From Ilyonectria destructans (Eukaryota > Ascomycota > Sordariomycetes > Hypocreales > Nectriaceae): a stretch of 64,000 nucleotides of DNA. Made by a program: the position numbers and the translations under genes. Location of the stretch: the NCBI GenBank assembly GCA_020740775.1, contig JAHEWK010000015.1, forward strand, positions 1,798,001 to 1,862,000, in the 5' to 3' direction. Under the pieces are notes generated by a model that made no database searches, had not been told where the DNA came from, and worked only from the letters and a program-made list of their open reading frames with translations. This document shows, piece by piece, positions 32,470-44,530 of this stretch (its first letter is position 1; every line of letters begins with the position of its first letter).

Positions 32470-33755
32470 TGTTCTGAAATCTCTGAGGATGTCTTTTAGT
32501 AACCACTCAGTCCCCGAACCAGCAAGTTGCACCCACTCCCTCCGGTGTCGACATCAACATACGTCTCGGCTCATACCCTATGCAAAAAGCCGCCCCGCTG
32601 GCCCCCGGATACTGCTTCGTCGGTCGTGTGAGCGCCAACGGCGACAAGGCCTCCAAGTTTAGGCCCGGTGACCTGGGTGGTGCCCTGACTATGTATGACT
32701 CTGAGACTCAGAAGATCAACATTGCTGGAAACTACCTGATCGCTGTGCCCGAGAGTATCGACATGCGAGAGGCCCTCGGCGTTGTCCTCGACTGGAACAC
32801 CGCTTATGGCTTGGTTCACCGCGCTACTGATCTGGTCGGCAAGGGCCAACGCGTCTTCGTCCACTGCATGAGTGGCGCTGTTGGATATGCTGTGACGACT
32901 CTATGCCTATTGCAAGGCGCAACGGTTTACGGCACCGCCTCGGAGCGCGACCATGCCGCTCTACGTGAGATTGGAGCCAACCCATTCACCTATGCCAACA
33001 AGGACTGGATGACCGAGATGAAGAACCTGGTCGGCGCTCACGTCGTCTACGACCCCACTGGCTTCGAGAGTTGGGAGGAGTCGTGGGAAATCCTCATCCG
33101 AGACGAGCCCAGCCGTGTGGTTGACTTTTTAGGCAACATGAACATCATCCAAGGAGACGCCGGCAACACGCGATCGCAGTTTCCTGCACAGACGAAGCTC
33201 TTGGCCAATAATGGCTGCCTCTTCACCAAGAGAAGCACCAGCTTCTACTATATTGACCGCGATCGCTCTACCTTCATGGAAGACCAGCACGCCATCGTGC
33301 AGCTGCTTGTCGAGGGCAAGATTGAAGTGCCCATCAAGATGATAGGCTGGTTTGCTGACATATGGCATCCAACTCAGACTAATCTCGATGTACTGGGGGT
33401 ATCCGATTATCGCCTAATGGGACAGTATAGATGCAAAGCCCTCCTGCTCTCAAGAGTCACGCTAGAATGCCACACCCTTGAAACCTGCGCAGTAGTGACA
33501 AGTCAGGGTGACTCAACCGGCACGCAGTGCGCCCATGGACATTTTACTGACAAATATTTGGCCTCGGTCTACACCGCAGACGGAGAGATGGTTGAGGGCA
33601 AACTCGAATACGATGTAGCCGAGAATCGGCCTTGTCATGTTTGGCTTATCCCCCTCTTTGGACGATGGAAGTCGCGACATGCGCTCACGTCGGTCTATTA
33701 CATATTAATGGTCATGAAAGTACCAGGCCAACTTCCTGGAAGCCGGGTGTTTTAG
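32470..33755 (+). pseudogene. damaged zinc-less MDR oxidoreductase (quinone-reductase/VAT-1-like)
   Basis: The core is well preserved: SGVDINIRLGSYP, LAPGYCFVGRVSANG, DKASKFRPGD, VLDWNTAYGLVHRA, GQRVFVHCMSGAVGYAV (nucleotide-binding), GTASERDHAALREIGA and EGKIEVPIKMIG. These follow the order of NADPH:quinone reductase-like MDR proteins without zinc. Two features suggest damage. At the 5' end the VPEP segment lies in a different frame (32438-32530) from QVAPTPSGVDI, with no good splice junction. At the 3' end similarity stops after IKMIGW and about 120 unrelated residues follow to the stop at 33755, replacing the usual C-terminal AH--L---GK-GK motif. It may be a chimera or a pseudogene. Confidence 0.55.
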
Positions 33756-34856
33756 AGAGTTGGCATAGGAACCATCAACGACCCCAAATGGTTCAATAAC
33801 TGTAGTAGAGGGTTCTTGGCGATGATATGAGGGATGAGCCTGTACGTTTGCTGAATCTTTCTCATGGATAAACACCAGTTGGAAACTGGCATGTTTGTCC
33901 ACCACTTAGAAAGCTGGGGCCCCTGAGTTCTTTGCTACTATTCCCTAACGATTCCTCCCTTGATAATTTTAGAATTTGAATGTCACAAGCCCTAATTCTG
34001 TGAGATGTGTCATTTGATGTGTGTATGTTGTTGAAATCGTCTAGAAGGCTACGGCTATAGCAGTCACACACTAAATACACGCCCAGGTACCCCAAATTCA
34101 CATCGTGACAGATGTTGTCATGGGTCCGGAGTGTCTGTAGTGTTTGATTGGGTTTTGCTTGTGAATCTCTACACATGCACCAAACTAACTTCAATGTTGT
34201 CGGCTCCATCAAGGCGAGCAAGTCGCTGGCACAAAGCCAAAAGAAAACACAGGTATTTCACGATGTAACCATTTTGGGAACCCAGTACACGCATCAAACA
34301 ACTGCTTCGGACTAACTTCACGAAATGGCAGCGCCATCCTACGCTTACATCATGTCGCATCTGGAACACAGGTTGGCGTGATGAAATTGCGTCCAAAGGA
34401 CGAATTGGACAGCTTTAGTTTCATCATAATCTTTCTGTATATATTTGTCATATGTTGTTAAAGAGGGAAAGGAAATTAGGTGTTTGTTTAATCTGCCCCC
34501 AGGCCTACAGATTGAAGACACAATGACGACTTCTATCACCTCTCGTCACCTCCTGGCAGGCTGTGGCAGAGGTCTTGAGGGATTTTTATCCTAGCCGAGT
34601 GATTCAGGAGGGCAAGCCAGATGCTGGTGATCTGCCGCACTCAAGACTCCTGGCAACATTAGCAGCCCCAAAAGCAATGTCGTTGGTGAAGTTAACAATC
34701 CAACTATTAAAGCTCCAGCGGGCTTCAAGAAATGTGAGAGTTTCAGTGGATGAAAGAGCGGCATGACAAATAATTCAGCGTGATGGGAAGATGAAGGTGG
34801 TGGGCAAGATCATCGATGAGTAGTGGCTGAACCCGCGGCTTCTCCAGATAACCCAT
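33756..34856. other. intergenic, no firm gene
   Basis: Minus-strand frames (34221-33862, 34396-34169, 34539-34345) contain Cys- and Trp-rich pieces but do not join. A plus-strand piece (34563-34766) reads VAEVLRDFYPSRVIQEGKP and looks coding, without a clear family. These may be remnants. Confidence 0.35.
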
Positions 34857-37155
34857 TCAAGCAGGCAGACTCTGGTCCATATGACCCTGCATTGACGGCA
34901 GCTCCGGCCGCAACCATTCAAAGGTGTCTAGAAGATCGAATTCAAAGTCCAGCAATGTATCTCCCAGGTCCCATTTCCACGGCTCGAACACGGGCACAGC
35001 CTGCGGAGCTCCGCCAGTAGGAGGGGTTTCCTGCGTCACCTTCTCCAAGACCAGACGGATGACCCGCTTACATGACCTGCAGAGGTCACTATTCGGTGCA
35101 TTCGGCGAGACCCAGTCGAGAAAGCCCACCAAGAGGAACAGCTTCTCGATGATGGCGAAGCGCGTCGGGCCCGGCTTCCCGCCGGTTGGCGCCATGTCAG
35201 GGGCTGCGGTTTGTTTGAGCAGCTCCTGGCAGAGGATGCCTCCCGACGGAGCGGCATATGCCATGACCTGGATATAGGGTCAGCTAAAGCATCAACACGA
35301 GAGCCTATCATCGCTTACAAGCCACTCCTTGTCTATCGCTATCCGGGGCAACCGGTCGAGATGCGTCCAGGAAAGTAGTGTAACGGACAACATCTCGAAG
35401 CTCACGGCCACCAAATCATCCTGGCTATCGTAGCCCCTCTGAATCAGGAGCCTGTAGGTGAAGAAAAGGTTATGCAGATGTTCGAGATGGACCAGGAAGC
35501 GGCTGTAGACCATACTTGGGCCAAGGCATGGATCGAGCATATCCCCGTGCTTGTACTGGAGACCAGCAGGAAGGGCTGCCATCATATCAGACTCTCGTCG
35601 CAGAAGATCCCTGCCGGGTTAGCCTCGCGCCTTGCCCTCGTCGCATTGTGACTTACAAGAGGGTCTCGACTGTTGTTTCGAGCCCGTGACCCATGGCAAT
35701 CTCGAGTAACTCGTCTTTGAAAAAGGCAATGACGGTCCGAGCACGATAGATGGTCGAGGAGGTCATGACGCCGTTTTTGTTCCAGCCGGTGGCATTCAGC
35801 TGTTGCATAGCCTGGGCAAGAGATGCCTTGTCTCCCAGTAACACGTCGTCGTCAAGGTCCAGGGGCAGAGGGGTCAGCATGTACCGGCGACCGAGGGCCG
35901 GCGGCCTGCCAGTGAAAGATGCGAGTAGTTTATCGACGATGAAGACAAAAGCGCAGACTCTTCGCTTCCACTCAGAGCATATCGTCGGCGCATAGTTGGG
36001 GCCGTCGGGCGCACATGCGTGTAGGCCGAGAAACGTGAGGAGGGAAACCGTATCGCCGTGCAATCTCCACATTAGCGGACCTGGCCAAAAGTGTCAGCCA
36101 TTTGACGCCTGGCAAGTCTGGATGAGAGGCTCACTGGTATCTCCGGATCTCATGGATTCAAGGAGCCCCCGCCGGAGAAGCAAGAAAACCAGCAACGAGT
36201 TTCCGTTGGTCAGACTCTTGGAGATTTCGATGCAAAAGTCAATGGCCTCGAGATAGTCTGTCACATCAGATTTATGCTGAGGGTTCCTCAGTAGCTCGGC
36301 GTGGAGCGGCGTTGACATGTAGGTGCAGTTGGCCCAGTAAAAGAAAATGATGCCCATCGTCTCCCATCTGAGGTTGGGTCCAGAAAACTGATGCACCCAT
36401 TGCTCCTGGTTTTTCTCGCCCTCCAGCAAAGGCTGAGAAGTGTTGTAGCACAGCCGCTTTGCGATTCCGCCAAGACCAGCGTCTGTCCGGTCGTCGCCTA
36501 GATACTGGCCGAAGGTGTCGTAGAAGGAGTCCCGCACTCGATGGCCAACGAGGCCAAGCCATATCTCGTTGGGATTGGAGTAGGCGTTGCACAACCTCTC
36601 GCCTTCGTCCCGCCGCGGGACTTTTCTGAGAATGACCAGGCATCTCTCCAGCGTCTGAGGGGATAGCTCTGGCAGCTTCACAGAAGGGGCCGTGTCGGCC
36701 TGCCCGGCGTTGCTACTATTCCCGCTGGACTTGCCGCGAGGGATAGAGAGGTTTTCTTGGGCTTGCTCGTAGATGTTGCAAAAGCTTGTCGGGCCCAGAT
36801 AGCCAGTCTCGATGAAGGGGTAGCTTGGGAGAGAGTCCAAAGTAGGCCCAATATCACCAACATCACTAATGGACGGTTCCCGGATTCGGTGTCCTGGGGA
36901 CGAGGGGCTGGAAACCGAGGTGGGTGATGTAGATATGGGTTGGCCAGGTGAGAACGGGGTCCGGATTGACATGCGCGAGTCGACGATGTACTCGCAATGG
37001 ATACTTCGGGCAGCCTTCTGGCACCTACCACAGATGGGCTGGCCGTTGTCGCAAGCCACCTTGCGCTTTCGGCATGGCTCGCAAGCCTGAGGGCGTCCAT
37101 TTGGGCGGCGAAGCGCTGGTCGGCTCGGTCGGTCAGACGCACGCTGTAGCGGCAT
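34857..37155 (-). CDS. Zn(II)2Cys6 fungal transcription factor
   Basis: Four exons are inferred on the minus strand: 37155-36135, 36080-35657, 35610-35319 and 35267-34857, giving 715 residues. The three introns are 46-54 nt, GT-AG, with matching phases 1, 2 and 0. The N-terminal zinc cluster has Cys 25, 28, 35, 42, 45 and 54 (C-x2-C-x6-C-x6-C-x2-C-x8-C) with a basic RKRK stretch, so it binds DNA in the GAL4 manner. A Pro/Ser-rich linker (70-100) follows. Residues 150-600 form the middle homology domain (fungal_trans type) with SLTNGNSLLVFLLLRRG and KRRVCAFVFIVDKLLASFTGRPPAL. An in-frame ATG 36 bp upstream (37191) could add 12 residues. The target genes are unknown; it is divergent from the PD-(D/E)XK gene and could control neighbours. 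Confidence 0.88.
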
Positions 37156-38211
37156 GACGGCGTCAGTGCGAATGAAGGAGCCGCTCACCAAGGTCTAAGA
37201 AACTTAGGCTCGACAGCATCTTCCAGATTGATTCGAAACGTGGTGAAGCCGATGATGACGTCGCTCCATCGGCTTGGATCCCGAGCATCCGGCTTGACAG
37301 CTCGGCTTGGAGCGGCTCGACATCGATTGGACAGTCAGTGGCAATAACCGGTACCGAGATCCCCGCCCCTTGAAAGCGGGACAATAAGTACCCAGCTCAC
37401 CTCTGTATCTCTCGGAGTCCATATAAGTGGTTTGAACTTCTTGCATCTCCAACCGTAGCCGTCGTGGGCGTAGCGACTGTATTTGCGGCGAGGCGCAATG
37501 TGGCGCTTGTGGCTAGAGAGGTATAGGGTAGTTTCTGCACGATTAAACACAGCTCAATCTGATGCTAGGATCGACGTCTCCATCAGCATGTCGCTGGACT
37601 TAAACTTCAATAAATCTGGCTGAACCATATGCGGGAGTTATTTCACGTTGAATCCTATGCCGTGTGGTTTATATAATGTCGGCCAGGGCATTACAGAAGA
37701 GCACACAACTTACAACAAGATCCTATTTAAGAACACCAACCTATTGTTATAGATATTTCAACAGCTATAAGTAAGTCTATTGCTACCTCTTTGGCAATTC
37801 CGAAAAGCTTTTAAAACTAAATTCCTTAATCAGATAGCTATTTCAAGGTTGTATAAAGAGACAGACTCCTTTAGCTAGACCTTAATCTCATCTTGCACCA
37901 GCTGCATCTAATTACAGCGGAAGCGGACTGACTTAGCCCACTGGGGGAGGGTTATGGAGTCAGCCCGAGGTTTTGCCTTTATGGCCAATGGGGCCGAGGT
38001 AGTCAGCGATGCTGGTGGCGTAGCTCTGTGGCTCGAGCTGTGGCATTGTGGCATTATTATGGCACTGTGGCTTTGCACTTTGCGACCCCACCCTGTTGCC
38101 CCGCCAAAGAGTTTCGTCATGGCACCAAAACAATGCATCCTCAACATCCATCAAACCATTATGGCCATAGACTCGACGAAACCAGCAATCAGCACAGCAT
38201 GAATTGACGCC
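37156..38211. other. divergent intergenic region
   Basis: About 1.05 kb between two divergent genes. The part 37680-37900 is AT-rich; 38000-38080 is a low-complexity stretch of GTGG and CATT motifs (TGTGGCATTGTGGCATTATT). No gene was seen. Confidence 0.5.
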
Positions 38212-39629
38212 ATGACTGATCATCAGAGGGTCCTCGATTGGATCGAAACATTGCCCGGTTCCCCCCAAGCCGGTTCTCCCCAAGAATATTCACTGCGACA
38301 GCCGACAGTAATCCCCTTGGGTCGCGGCAGTAAACGAACGACATTCCAAGAGCCCAGCCCGCCGCCGACCGAAGAGAATATGGAAAGTACACCGACCGGG
38401 AAGCGGCGGAAACTCGATGTCGATAGCACACCTCGCGCCAGCAACCAGCGGGCACCCAGCTTGTCCGCAGCATCGTCCGCCTCGGAGCCGTATTCCCTGC
38501 CCTCGCGCTCATCTTCGCCGCTCAAACGACAGGTCATGGGCCTCAGCCTCGACGAAACAGGGTTCGATTCGCGCCATCTAGATATCGATAAGCCACCGGT
38601 ACTCAGCGCTGCACAACTCTTCTCCGCTCTGGCCGACATTAGCGACGGTGACGGCATCCTGCCCTTCGACCGACGTGACGAGATTCTCGACAGCTCCGAG
38701 GTACGAGAGATGGGGCATCGCCGTTGGAAAAACGCCTTCAGGGAGTCAACTGAGTTTCAACATCTCCCAGGCCGCATCCCATCGCCCCAAGAGGTAGCAA
38801 CAATCTTGAAGAGGGCAACAGACTGCCAGGAACTGGGACACGAAGAAGCAGGCTGGAATGAAGAGGTTCACGGCCACCTCTTGGCTGCAGTCTTCAGGGG
38901 GCCTCTCGACTTAGAAGAAGGTCTTTTCAACTACACCAAATGGCAAGTTCCTGGACACGCACCTACACAGATGGGCTTATGCTAATAACACCCGATAGCA
39001 CTACTGTTCGCCCATACAGAAGTTTCCTCCCGAGATCGATTGGAACAAAGATGATCGACTATTGCATATATGCTGATCCGAGTCGTAACGACTCTGCTCT
39101 CGCACACACGCTCCAATCACTCTGCGAAAAAACACCCACGCTCTCTGTCAATCATGTCGTCCATGTCAAGCGCCTGCAGCTGCGGCCAATCGTTCTGAGC
39201 ATTGAGACTAAGGAACCAGGGCAGAACTTGAACGCCGCCGAGGTGCAGATGGGCACTTGGCATACAGCCCAGTGGGCATTCCTGCGACACACGGTTCTCC
39301 TATTGCTGCGGATCAACACCCAAGGATCCCTTGCGGATGACGAGTACGACAAGCAGGTAGACGTGGCCATGTCGGAGCTACCTTTTGTACCCGGTATCAT
39401 TGTAATGGGCCACCGGTGGCTTTTCGTCATGTCAACACAGGGCAAGGGCAAAAAGATTCAGTTCTGGACCGAGTATGAGTTTGGTAGCACTCATAACATC
39501 AGGGATATATACCAGATCATCTCAGGACTGAGGGAGCTTGCTTCATGGGCGGAAACGGTTTACTTGCCATGGTTTCAGAAGCATATTCTAGATCGAGTTG
39601 GAAATAAGACGAGTAATGACAAGACATGA
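38212..39629 (+). CDS. PD-(D/E)XK nuclease-like domain protein
   Basis: Two exons are inferred, 38212-38942 and 38999-39629, giving 453 residues. The 56-nt intron uses a GC donor (ATG-GCAAGT) and a TAG acceptor; skipping it would add a stop, and splicing restores the conserved run NYTKCTTVRPY. The N-terminal 110 residues are Ser/Pro-rich and disordered, with a basic KRRK stretch. The C-terminal half has the order typical of a large fungal family: MIDYC (Asp264), PIVLSIETK (Glu313, Lys315), AEVQMGTWHTAQW, LPFVPGIIVMGHRWLFVMST, FGSTHNIRDIYQI and WAETVYLPWF. Asp264, Glu313 and Lys315 fit a PD-(D/E)XK active site. Nuclease activity has not been shown for the family as far as I know, and its role is unknown. 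Confidence 0.85.
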
Positions 39630-39755
39630 ATAGCCGATAATAGCATATTGATATCCTTCGATTACAACTGTAACCTTGCAGACGGAATATTGATGTATTA
39701 AAAATTGTACGGCGGAATAAATACACATACAAACTAAATAGGGATGAATAATAAA

Positions 39756-39802
39756 CTACAGTCAGCTGCCATACTATGATATTATCTGGCAGCTGACTGT
39801 AG
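39756..39802. repeat. perfect 16-bp inverted repeat (hairpin), 15-nt loop
   Basis: The left arm CTACAGTCAGCTGCCA (39756-39771) and right arm TGGCAGCTGACTGTAG (39787-39802) are perfect reverse complements around an AT-rich 15-nt loop. It lies about 130 bp after the PD-(D/E)XK stop codon. It could be a foldback element end, a transcript 3' hairpin or a chance palindrome of a small transposon. Confidence 0.9.
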
Positions 39803-42609
39803 CTGAGCTGTGTCCCCCCAGCCCTCGTTACGTAATACCCAGTCCTCGAGCCACTGCCAACTTTCGTGTGGGTTCAAAAGAACCTGTTCATCTGTGTGCA
39901 CCAGTGAAGGCCCTATATGTTGCCAATCGTGTAGCCCATCCTGACTTATTTCAAGCATGTTGCTTTGATTGCCTAATTGTGTGTCTTCTTTCTCGGTTGG
40001 CTCAATGCATTGTTGTGAAGTTTGCCCTGCCGCCAGGGGCATTACTCTATCCATCTCATGAGCTGAATTGAATTCGAATCGATCCAATATCTTTTATTGT
40101 CTCCCTTACATCTGTCCAGTTTGACGAGAGGTCGGTTGTAGTGGCTTCGTCATCCCAATGACGTTTTCCTAGTCCTTCGAGACTAATATGTTAGCAAAGA
40201 TTGTACTTTACGAGGGTGGCGTGTATCACTCCAAAAGGGAGTTTAGAACGGACATGATATATCTGACCTGATGAATCTGACAGCGAGGGTATTGAGCTGC
40301 TGCTGTATTCTGAGCCTTAACTGCTTGTATTGATTTGATATTGACTGTATTCTTCCTGGAAAGAAACACGTGTTATATCTGGGGGATTAGGGTTGCGTGT
40401 GGGTGAGTCTTGTCATCTTGACAAGGTGGGATCTATAAATCCCGACAGTTCTGGTACTGCAAAATAACGGGCGTTGTAAGTGCTTGCGAGTTGACTGGTA
40501 TTGTTTCCCCCTAGAGATAAGTGCTGCATGGTACCTTCAGGGAGTGGGTCTGCGATGAGGTTGGCAAAAGGGGTTGACAGATTGCGATTATCAGTAACTA
40601 ATTGTTGGCTGAATTTGTTGATTGTAGGCCCTGATATAGGGGGGCAAGCGGGTAATAGTATGGCGTAGACTGTATAGATTGTAGCGGATAGCTTATTTGC
40701 GCGTTCTTATCAGCACCCCGCTTGAGGGAGGAGTAGCTGATGGTGATAATGAAGAGAGAGATAATAGAGAGATAGAAGCGAAGGTGGTAAGTTACCTGAT
40801 ATGGTTAGTTCTCTCATTAGGCGTTCACATCCTAATATGTTAAAAGCGCACCTTGAACATTTTTCTCTCTCTCTCTTTTTTTTTTTTTTTTGGCGGTGTA
40901 TGGATATGGTAAATAGTCGAATATGGAACTGGGCACTAATGATCAGTCTTTACTCGGCGGTTTCCAATTTTCAACCCCCCACATGTATGTTGAGGGCTTT
41001 CTTGAAGGGTTCATTGGGGTGGGTGCAACTCTACAAGTGAGAGTGATGCGGGCGTTGCTAGTTAGATGACTAAGATGAATGTAGGGCAAATTAATTGGCA
41101 TTAGACATGCACGCAACTGCATACTGGAAAATATAGAGGCGCAGTGGTGGAGAGTCAGCGTCGGTGCGTGCTAGACAATGGATTCTGCCTCATGCAAGTT
41201 GCGCGCGTGGCGTTTGCGCTACACAACTGCGTACTTTGGCGGGGGCCTCTAATGCGCGACGCCTTTAGGCATCAACTTCCCCCATGTCAAGATGGAGTCG
41301 TGAGATGATCGGCAAGATGACGGCTATAATGCGGCGGAGATGTCGTGAGGCGCATGTATTTTGCCTCGGCGAGTCGATACCGTAACTCAGCGCTCTTTTG
41401 CTCCACTTATTTATTATTTATTGTAAACTGCGCCTATTTTATTTCTGCCGGCGCATCACATTTAATTCAATGGTAATCCCCAGTCGCTATGTTTCATATA
41501 TCACTATTCCTTCTCATTCTAACGCGGACCCCCGCACGCTGACGGACTATATTGGTCATATTACGTTAAACCGTCTCTCAAACTCTTCTACCATTTTTCG
41601 TGCGTTTAACTTTTGTTCACATATCCTTTCTCTTTCCCCCTTTTGCCTTGACAGCTGTGGCCGTTGTGTCTGAGCAAGCTTTTCCAGGGAAGGTCGGTAT
41701 GGATCTTGCAACCAGTTGTTCAGGAGGGCCGTATCGAGCACGTGCGATGAGCTATGGATAGGCAGTTTTTCGATTAGTGTCTGAATTGGATATGGCGGAT
41801 TGTGCAGTGAGTGGGTGAATCTGCGTACCTGTCGGTGCTGGTTATAGACGACGAGGTGCTATCACTCATTGTGTATGAGGGGTGTACGAAGGAATTGAAG
41901 CTTCGGGACTGATCCATTACAGACCTAGGCGTGCGCACTTGAGGGATGATATCAATATATAAAACCCATGCGTTTCCGCCGATTTGCAATTCTACGTACA
42001 CTGACGTGTGCTCATGTTGACCAAGACATGCGGGAGTGGATTGTGTGGTTCGAGCTCGGATGCACCTCATACGCATCTGCGTGCGCTACGAGCCCATTAT
42101 GGTTGCCGACGCCACACGACCGCCATCTGCATGCGTACTAAACCCCTTCAAGGCTTGGAGGCCACACGCAGACCGCAATTGCCTACGGGACGCAATTCAG
42201 AGAATGCTGGGGGAGTGGGGAACGACCACTTTCCCGTACTCTGATTGGGCCCAACTTGTAATTTGGATGTCATTTCGATGTAATTTTGACTGCGGTCGAC
42301 TCGGCGACGACGAGAGGTTTTGCGTCGCCCGGCCTTGTCGAGGTGGGAACGTGAGACCTGATCCGGCTTACAGTCTGGACCTGACACGCCATACTTGTTC
42401 GATAGAGTAGGGCGGGAGTTTGCCTGATCAGCAACTACGCTACGCACTTGAGTGCGCCAAGATCAATACCCCAATGTGCAAACAGCCAGCGCATTTGCGT
42501 GCTGGTTCTCCACGGCAATGGGCCAACAAGATTGCTGTGTAGACTACCTTACTATGATATTTTTCCATTTTCTCCGACGCCGCCGGGTAGCTAAGCCATT
42601 GAGCGTACG
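39803..42609. other. long gene-poor stretch
   Basis: About 2.8 kb. A 101-codon minus frame (40087-39782) has acidic, Trp-containing sequence but no family. A CT repeat followed by a T17-like run lies at 40863-40892. Other frames (42036-42410 and the opposite 42447-42148) shadow each other. No gene is supported. Confidence 0.5.
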
Positions 42610-43950
42610 ATGAGCAGTTGTGCTATGGTGACTGTGGCTCATGTTGGTCTCGTCGCTACACTAGCTGTGTGGATAGTTATAGGTCCGCTCAGCGACCAGT
42701 ACAATCCCGCTACGTTTCAGGGCCAGCGCAGTGCCTCCGAGCGCCAACTTTTGACATCTCAGCTCCCCTCTACGATTGACCTCATCTTCTCCATCGCCTT
42801 TCGAAAAGGGCCGTTTTCAAATGGGCCGGTGATTGCCCAGTCACTCATCCGCACTCTGACTGGGCAATGGAGAACTCAATATGATCACCCTGGCTATGGC
42901 CCCGACCGCGGTGGTCAAGGTCTTTGTTCTCCAAACGGGCAGAGCAACATCGGGCGGGTCTCCGGAGGGTGGGGCTCCGGCGCCGAAGGTGGGGATGGCC
43001 GCCGTCCTAGCGGGAGCCGGGGAGGAAACCAACCTCCGGGTGGAGATGGTGCAAGCCCCGACGTGCCAGGCCGGAGGCTCCAGCCCATGTGCCCGTTTTA
43101 TAAACTCGACCCCAAAACACAGGAGGGGTGTAAGTTCAAAAAGTTTCGCTCCCTTGCCGATATCCGAAGGCATGTTTTAGGAGCACGGGTACATCCGCGA
43201 CCAGCAGCTACACTGCCCAATATGTAAATATGTCGTCAGGGAACATAACAATGCCCAGGGGCGCGAGTATCTTAATCAACACTTGGACTGAGGTGGATGC
43301 ATGGCGACTGATATCGAGGTCCCCGGAATCGCAGAAATTCAGGTGCAGCAGATCAAAGACCCCACAAACCGTGCCGGGTCCGAAGAAGATAGCTGGTTCG
43401 CGCTTTGGGACATCCTGTTCCCCAACCGGAAGCGGCCCTTTTCACCCCACCTTGTGGTTGCCGATATTCAGGAGGAGTTTCCTCAGGGTATCGTATCCAT
43501 GACTCCTGGTCATGTGGACCTCGCGGAAGATGAATCTATCTCGACTTCCTCACCCCTAGTCAACCATCGATCACCCCCACAGATCTTGGAATATGCATCG
43601 CAAAGACCGGTGCAACCACCGGCAATGGTTGCACACTATGTCCCGACCCCAGTCGGTATGTATTCCCAAAACAACGAACAACATGCCTTCCCCCCCATCC
43701 TACCCTCCAGGGTATGGTGGCAATTCAACTCATGTCGCTCACGGGTACCCTGGCTCTCTACATAATATCTATGCAGCTCAGATCGAGCAACAGTATGCCC
43801 CTGTTTTATGGCTTCATGCTCCTTGGACCGCCTCCCAATATCAGCCGTTAACAACGGAGGTTATATCGCTGAGACGAACCCGGCCGCCCCCACTCAATAC
43901 CCGGACAGTAATGGGTTTTCCGGGTATGAAGGCGGAAGTCCCTTTCACAG
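42610..43950 (+). pseudogene. broken fungal C2H2-like zinc-finger gene
   Basis: The piece QPMCPFYKLDP-KTQEGCKFKKF-SLADIRRHV (43085-43175) and, in another frame, EHGYIRDQQLHCPICKYVV (43180-43235), AEIQVQQIKDPTNRA and SWFALWDILFPNRKRPFSPHL match a common mould family with degenerate Cys/His fingers (CP-F-KRDP, C--C, then a W--LWDILFP motif). A frame change plus an in-frame TAG occurs at about 43177, a TGA interrupts at 43288, and the Gly/Tyr-rich C-terminal part (YPPGYGGN) lies in yet another frame. The gene is therefore disrupted at least three times. The N-terminal hydrophobic stretch from 42610 may not belong to it. Confidence 0.55.
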
Positions 43951-44138
43951 ACAAACCCAGAATGATGGATCTCGGAATAGGTAGTCGCGTGCTTTATTTC
44001 CTTGCTCGTTTGTTTATTAGGAATTTCTTTTTTCTTTTCCTTTTTTATGTCTGCATATATAGTAAAGATTCACCCTCGATGAGGGAACCTAATGTTTGAA
44101 TTTACTGCATTTTCGTTGTCAGACAGCCTGATAGGGAC

Positions 44139-44530
44139 TGTTGGAATCTGACTTATCACATAACTGACGATCTTACGATATCTGGAACGGCTTCCAGACC
44201 GGCCGCTAGGAATCCGGTCTGGACCAAGTCTCAGGGCTCCGGCAGGTAGGTCTTCCGGCCTCAGACCTCCGGACCTCGGGCCCGGAGGCCCCCGGAGGCC
44301 GACCTCATCCTCATCTATAAGACTGATCTCTAGCCCTTCAATAGATAGAGAAATCAAGCAATTCCATCGTCACTAAAGCTGTCTTATCCAATCCATCCTT
44401 TGTCTGATATATACAGTCGGGTTTCCATATACCGCACTACCTGCGATTTCTCTTTTCGCCGTACAGCAAGGCTCTCCTCATCTGAGGTAGCCTCAGATCT
44501 GTGTGGTGTTATTAACAACAACATTAACCT
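44139..44530 (+). mobile_element. possible degraded solo LTR with GC-rich hairpins
   Basis: The block starts TGTTGGAATCTGACTTATCA and contains a 9-bp perfect inverted repeat (CCAGACCGG at 44194-44202, CCGGTCTGG at 44214-44222). A second GC-rich palindromic part (CTCCGG and CCGGAGG motifs) comes next, then CTATAAGACTGATCTCTAG with a TATA element near 44314 and ATAGAGAAATCAAG after it. This order recalls Copia-type fungal LTRs. No complementary TTCCAACA end or target duplication was found, so the right limit is a guess. Confidence 0.3.

Noticed and set aside
34563..34766. Plus-strand coding-like piece (VAEVLRDFYPSRV)
   Set aside because: It hints at the end of a reductase, but it is too short and isolated to name.
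39782..40087. Minus-strand frame of 101 codons
   Set aside because: Its end lies inside the perfect hairpin and no family is recognised; not strong enough for a gene call.
40863..40892. CT repeat followed by a long T run
   Set aside because: Plain low-complexity sequence in gene-poor DNA; no sign of a processed retrocopy or transposon tail.
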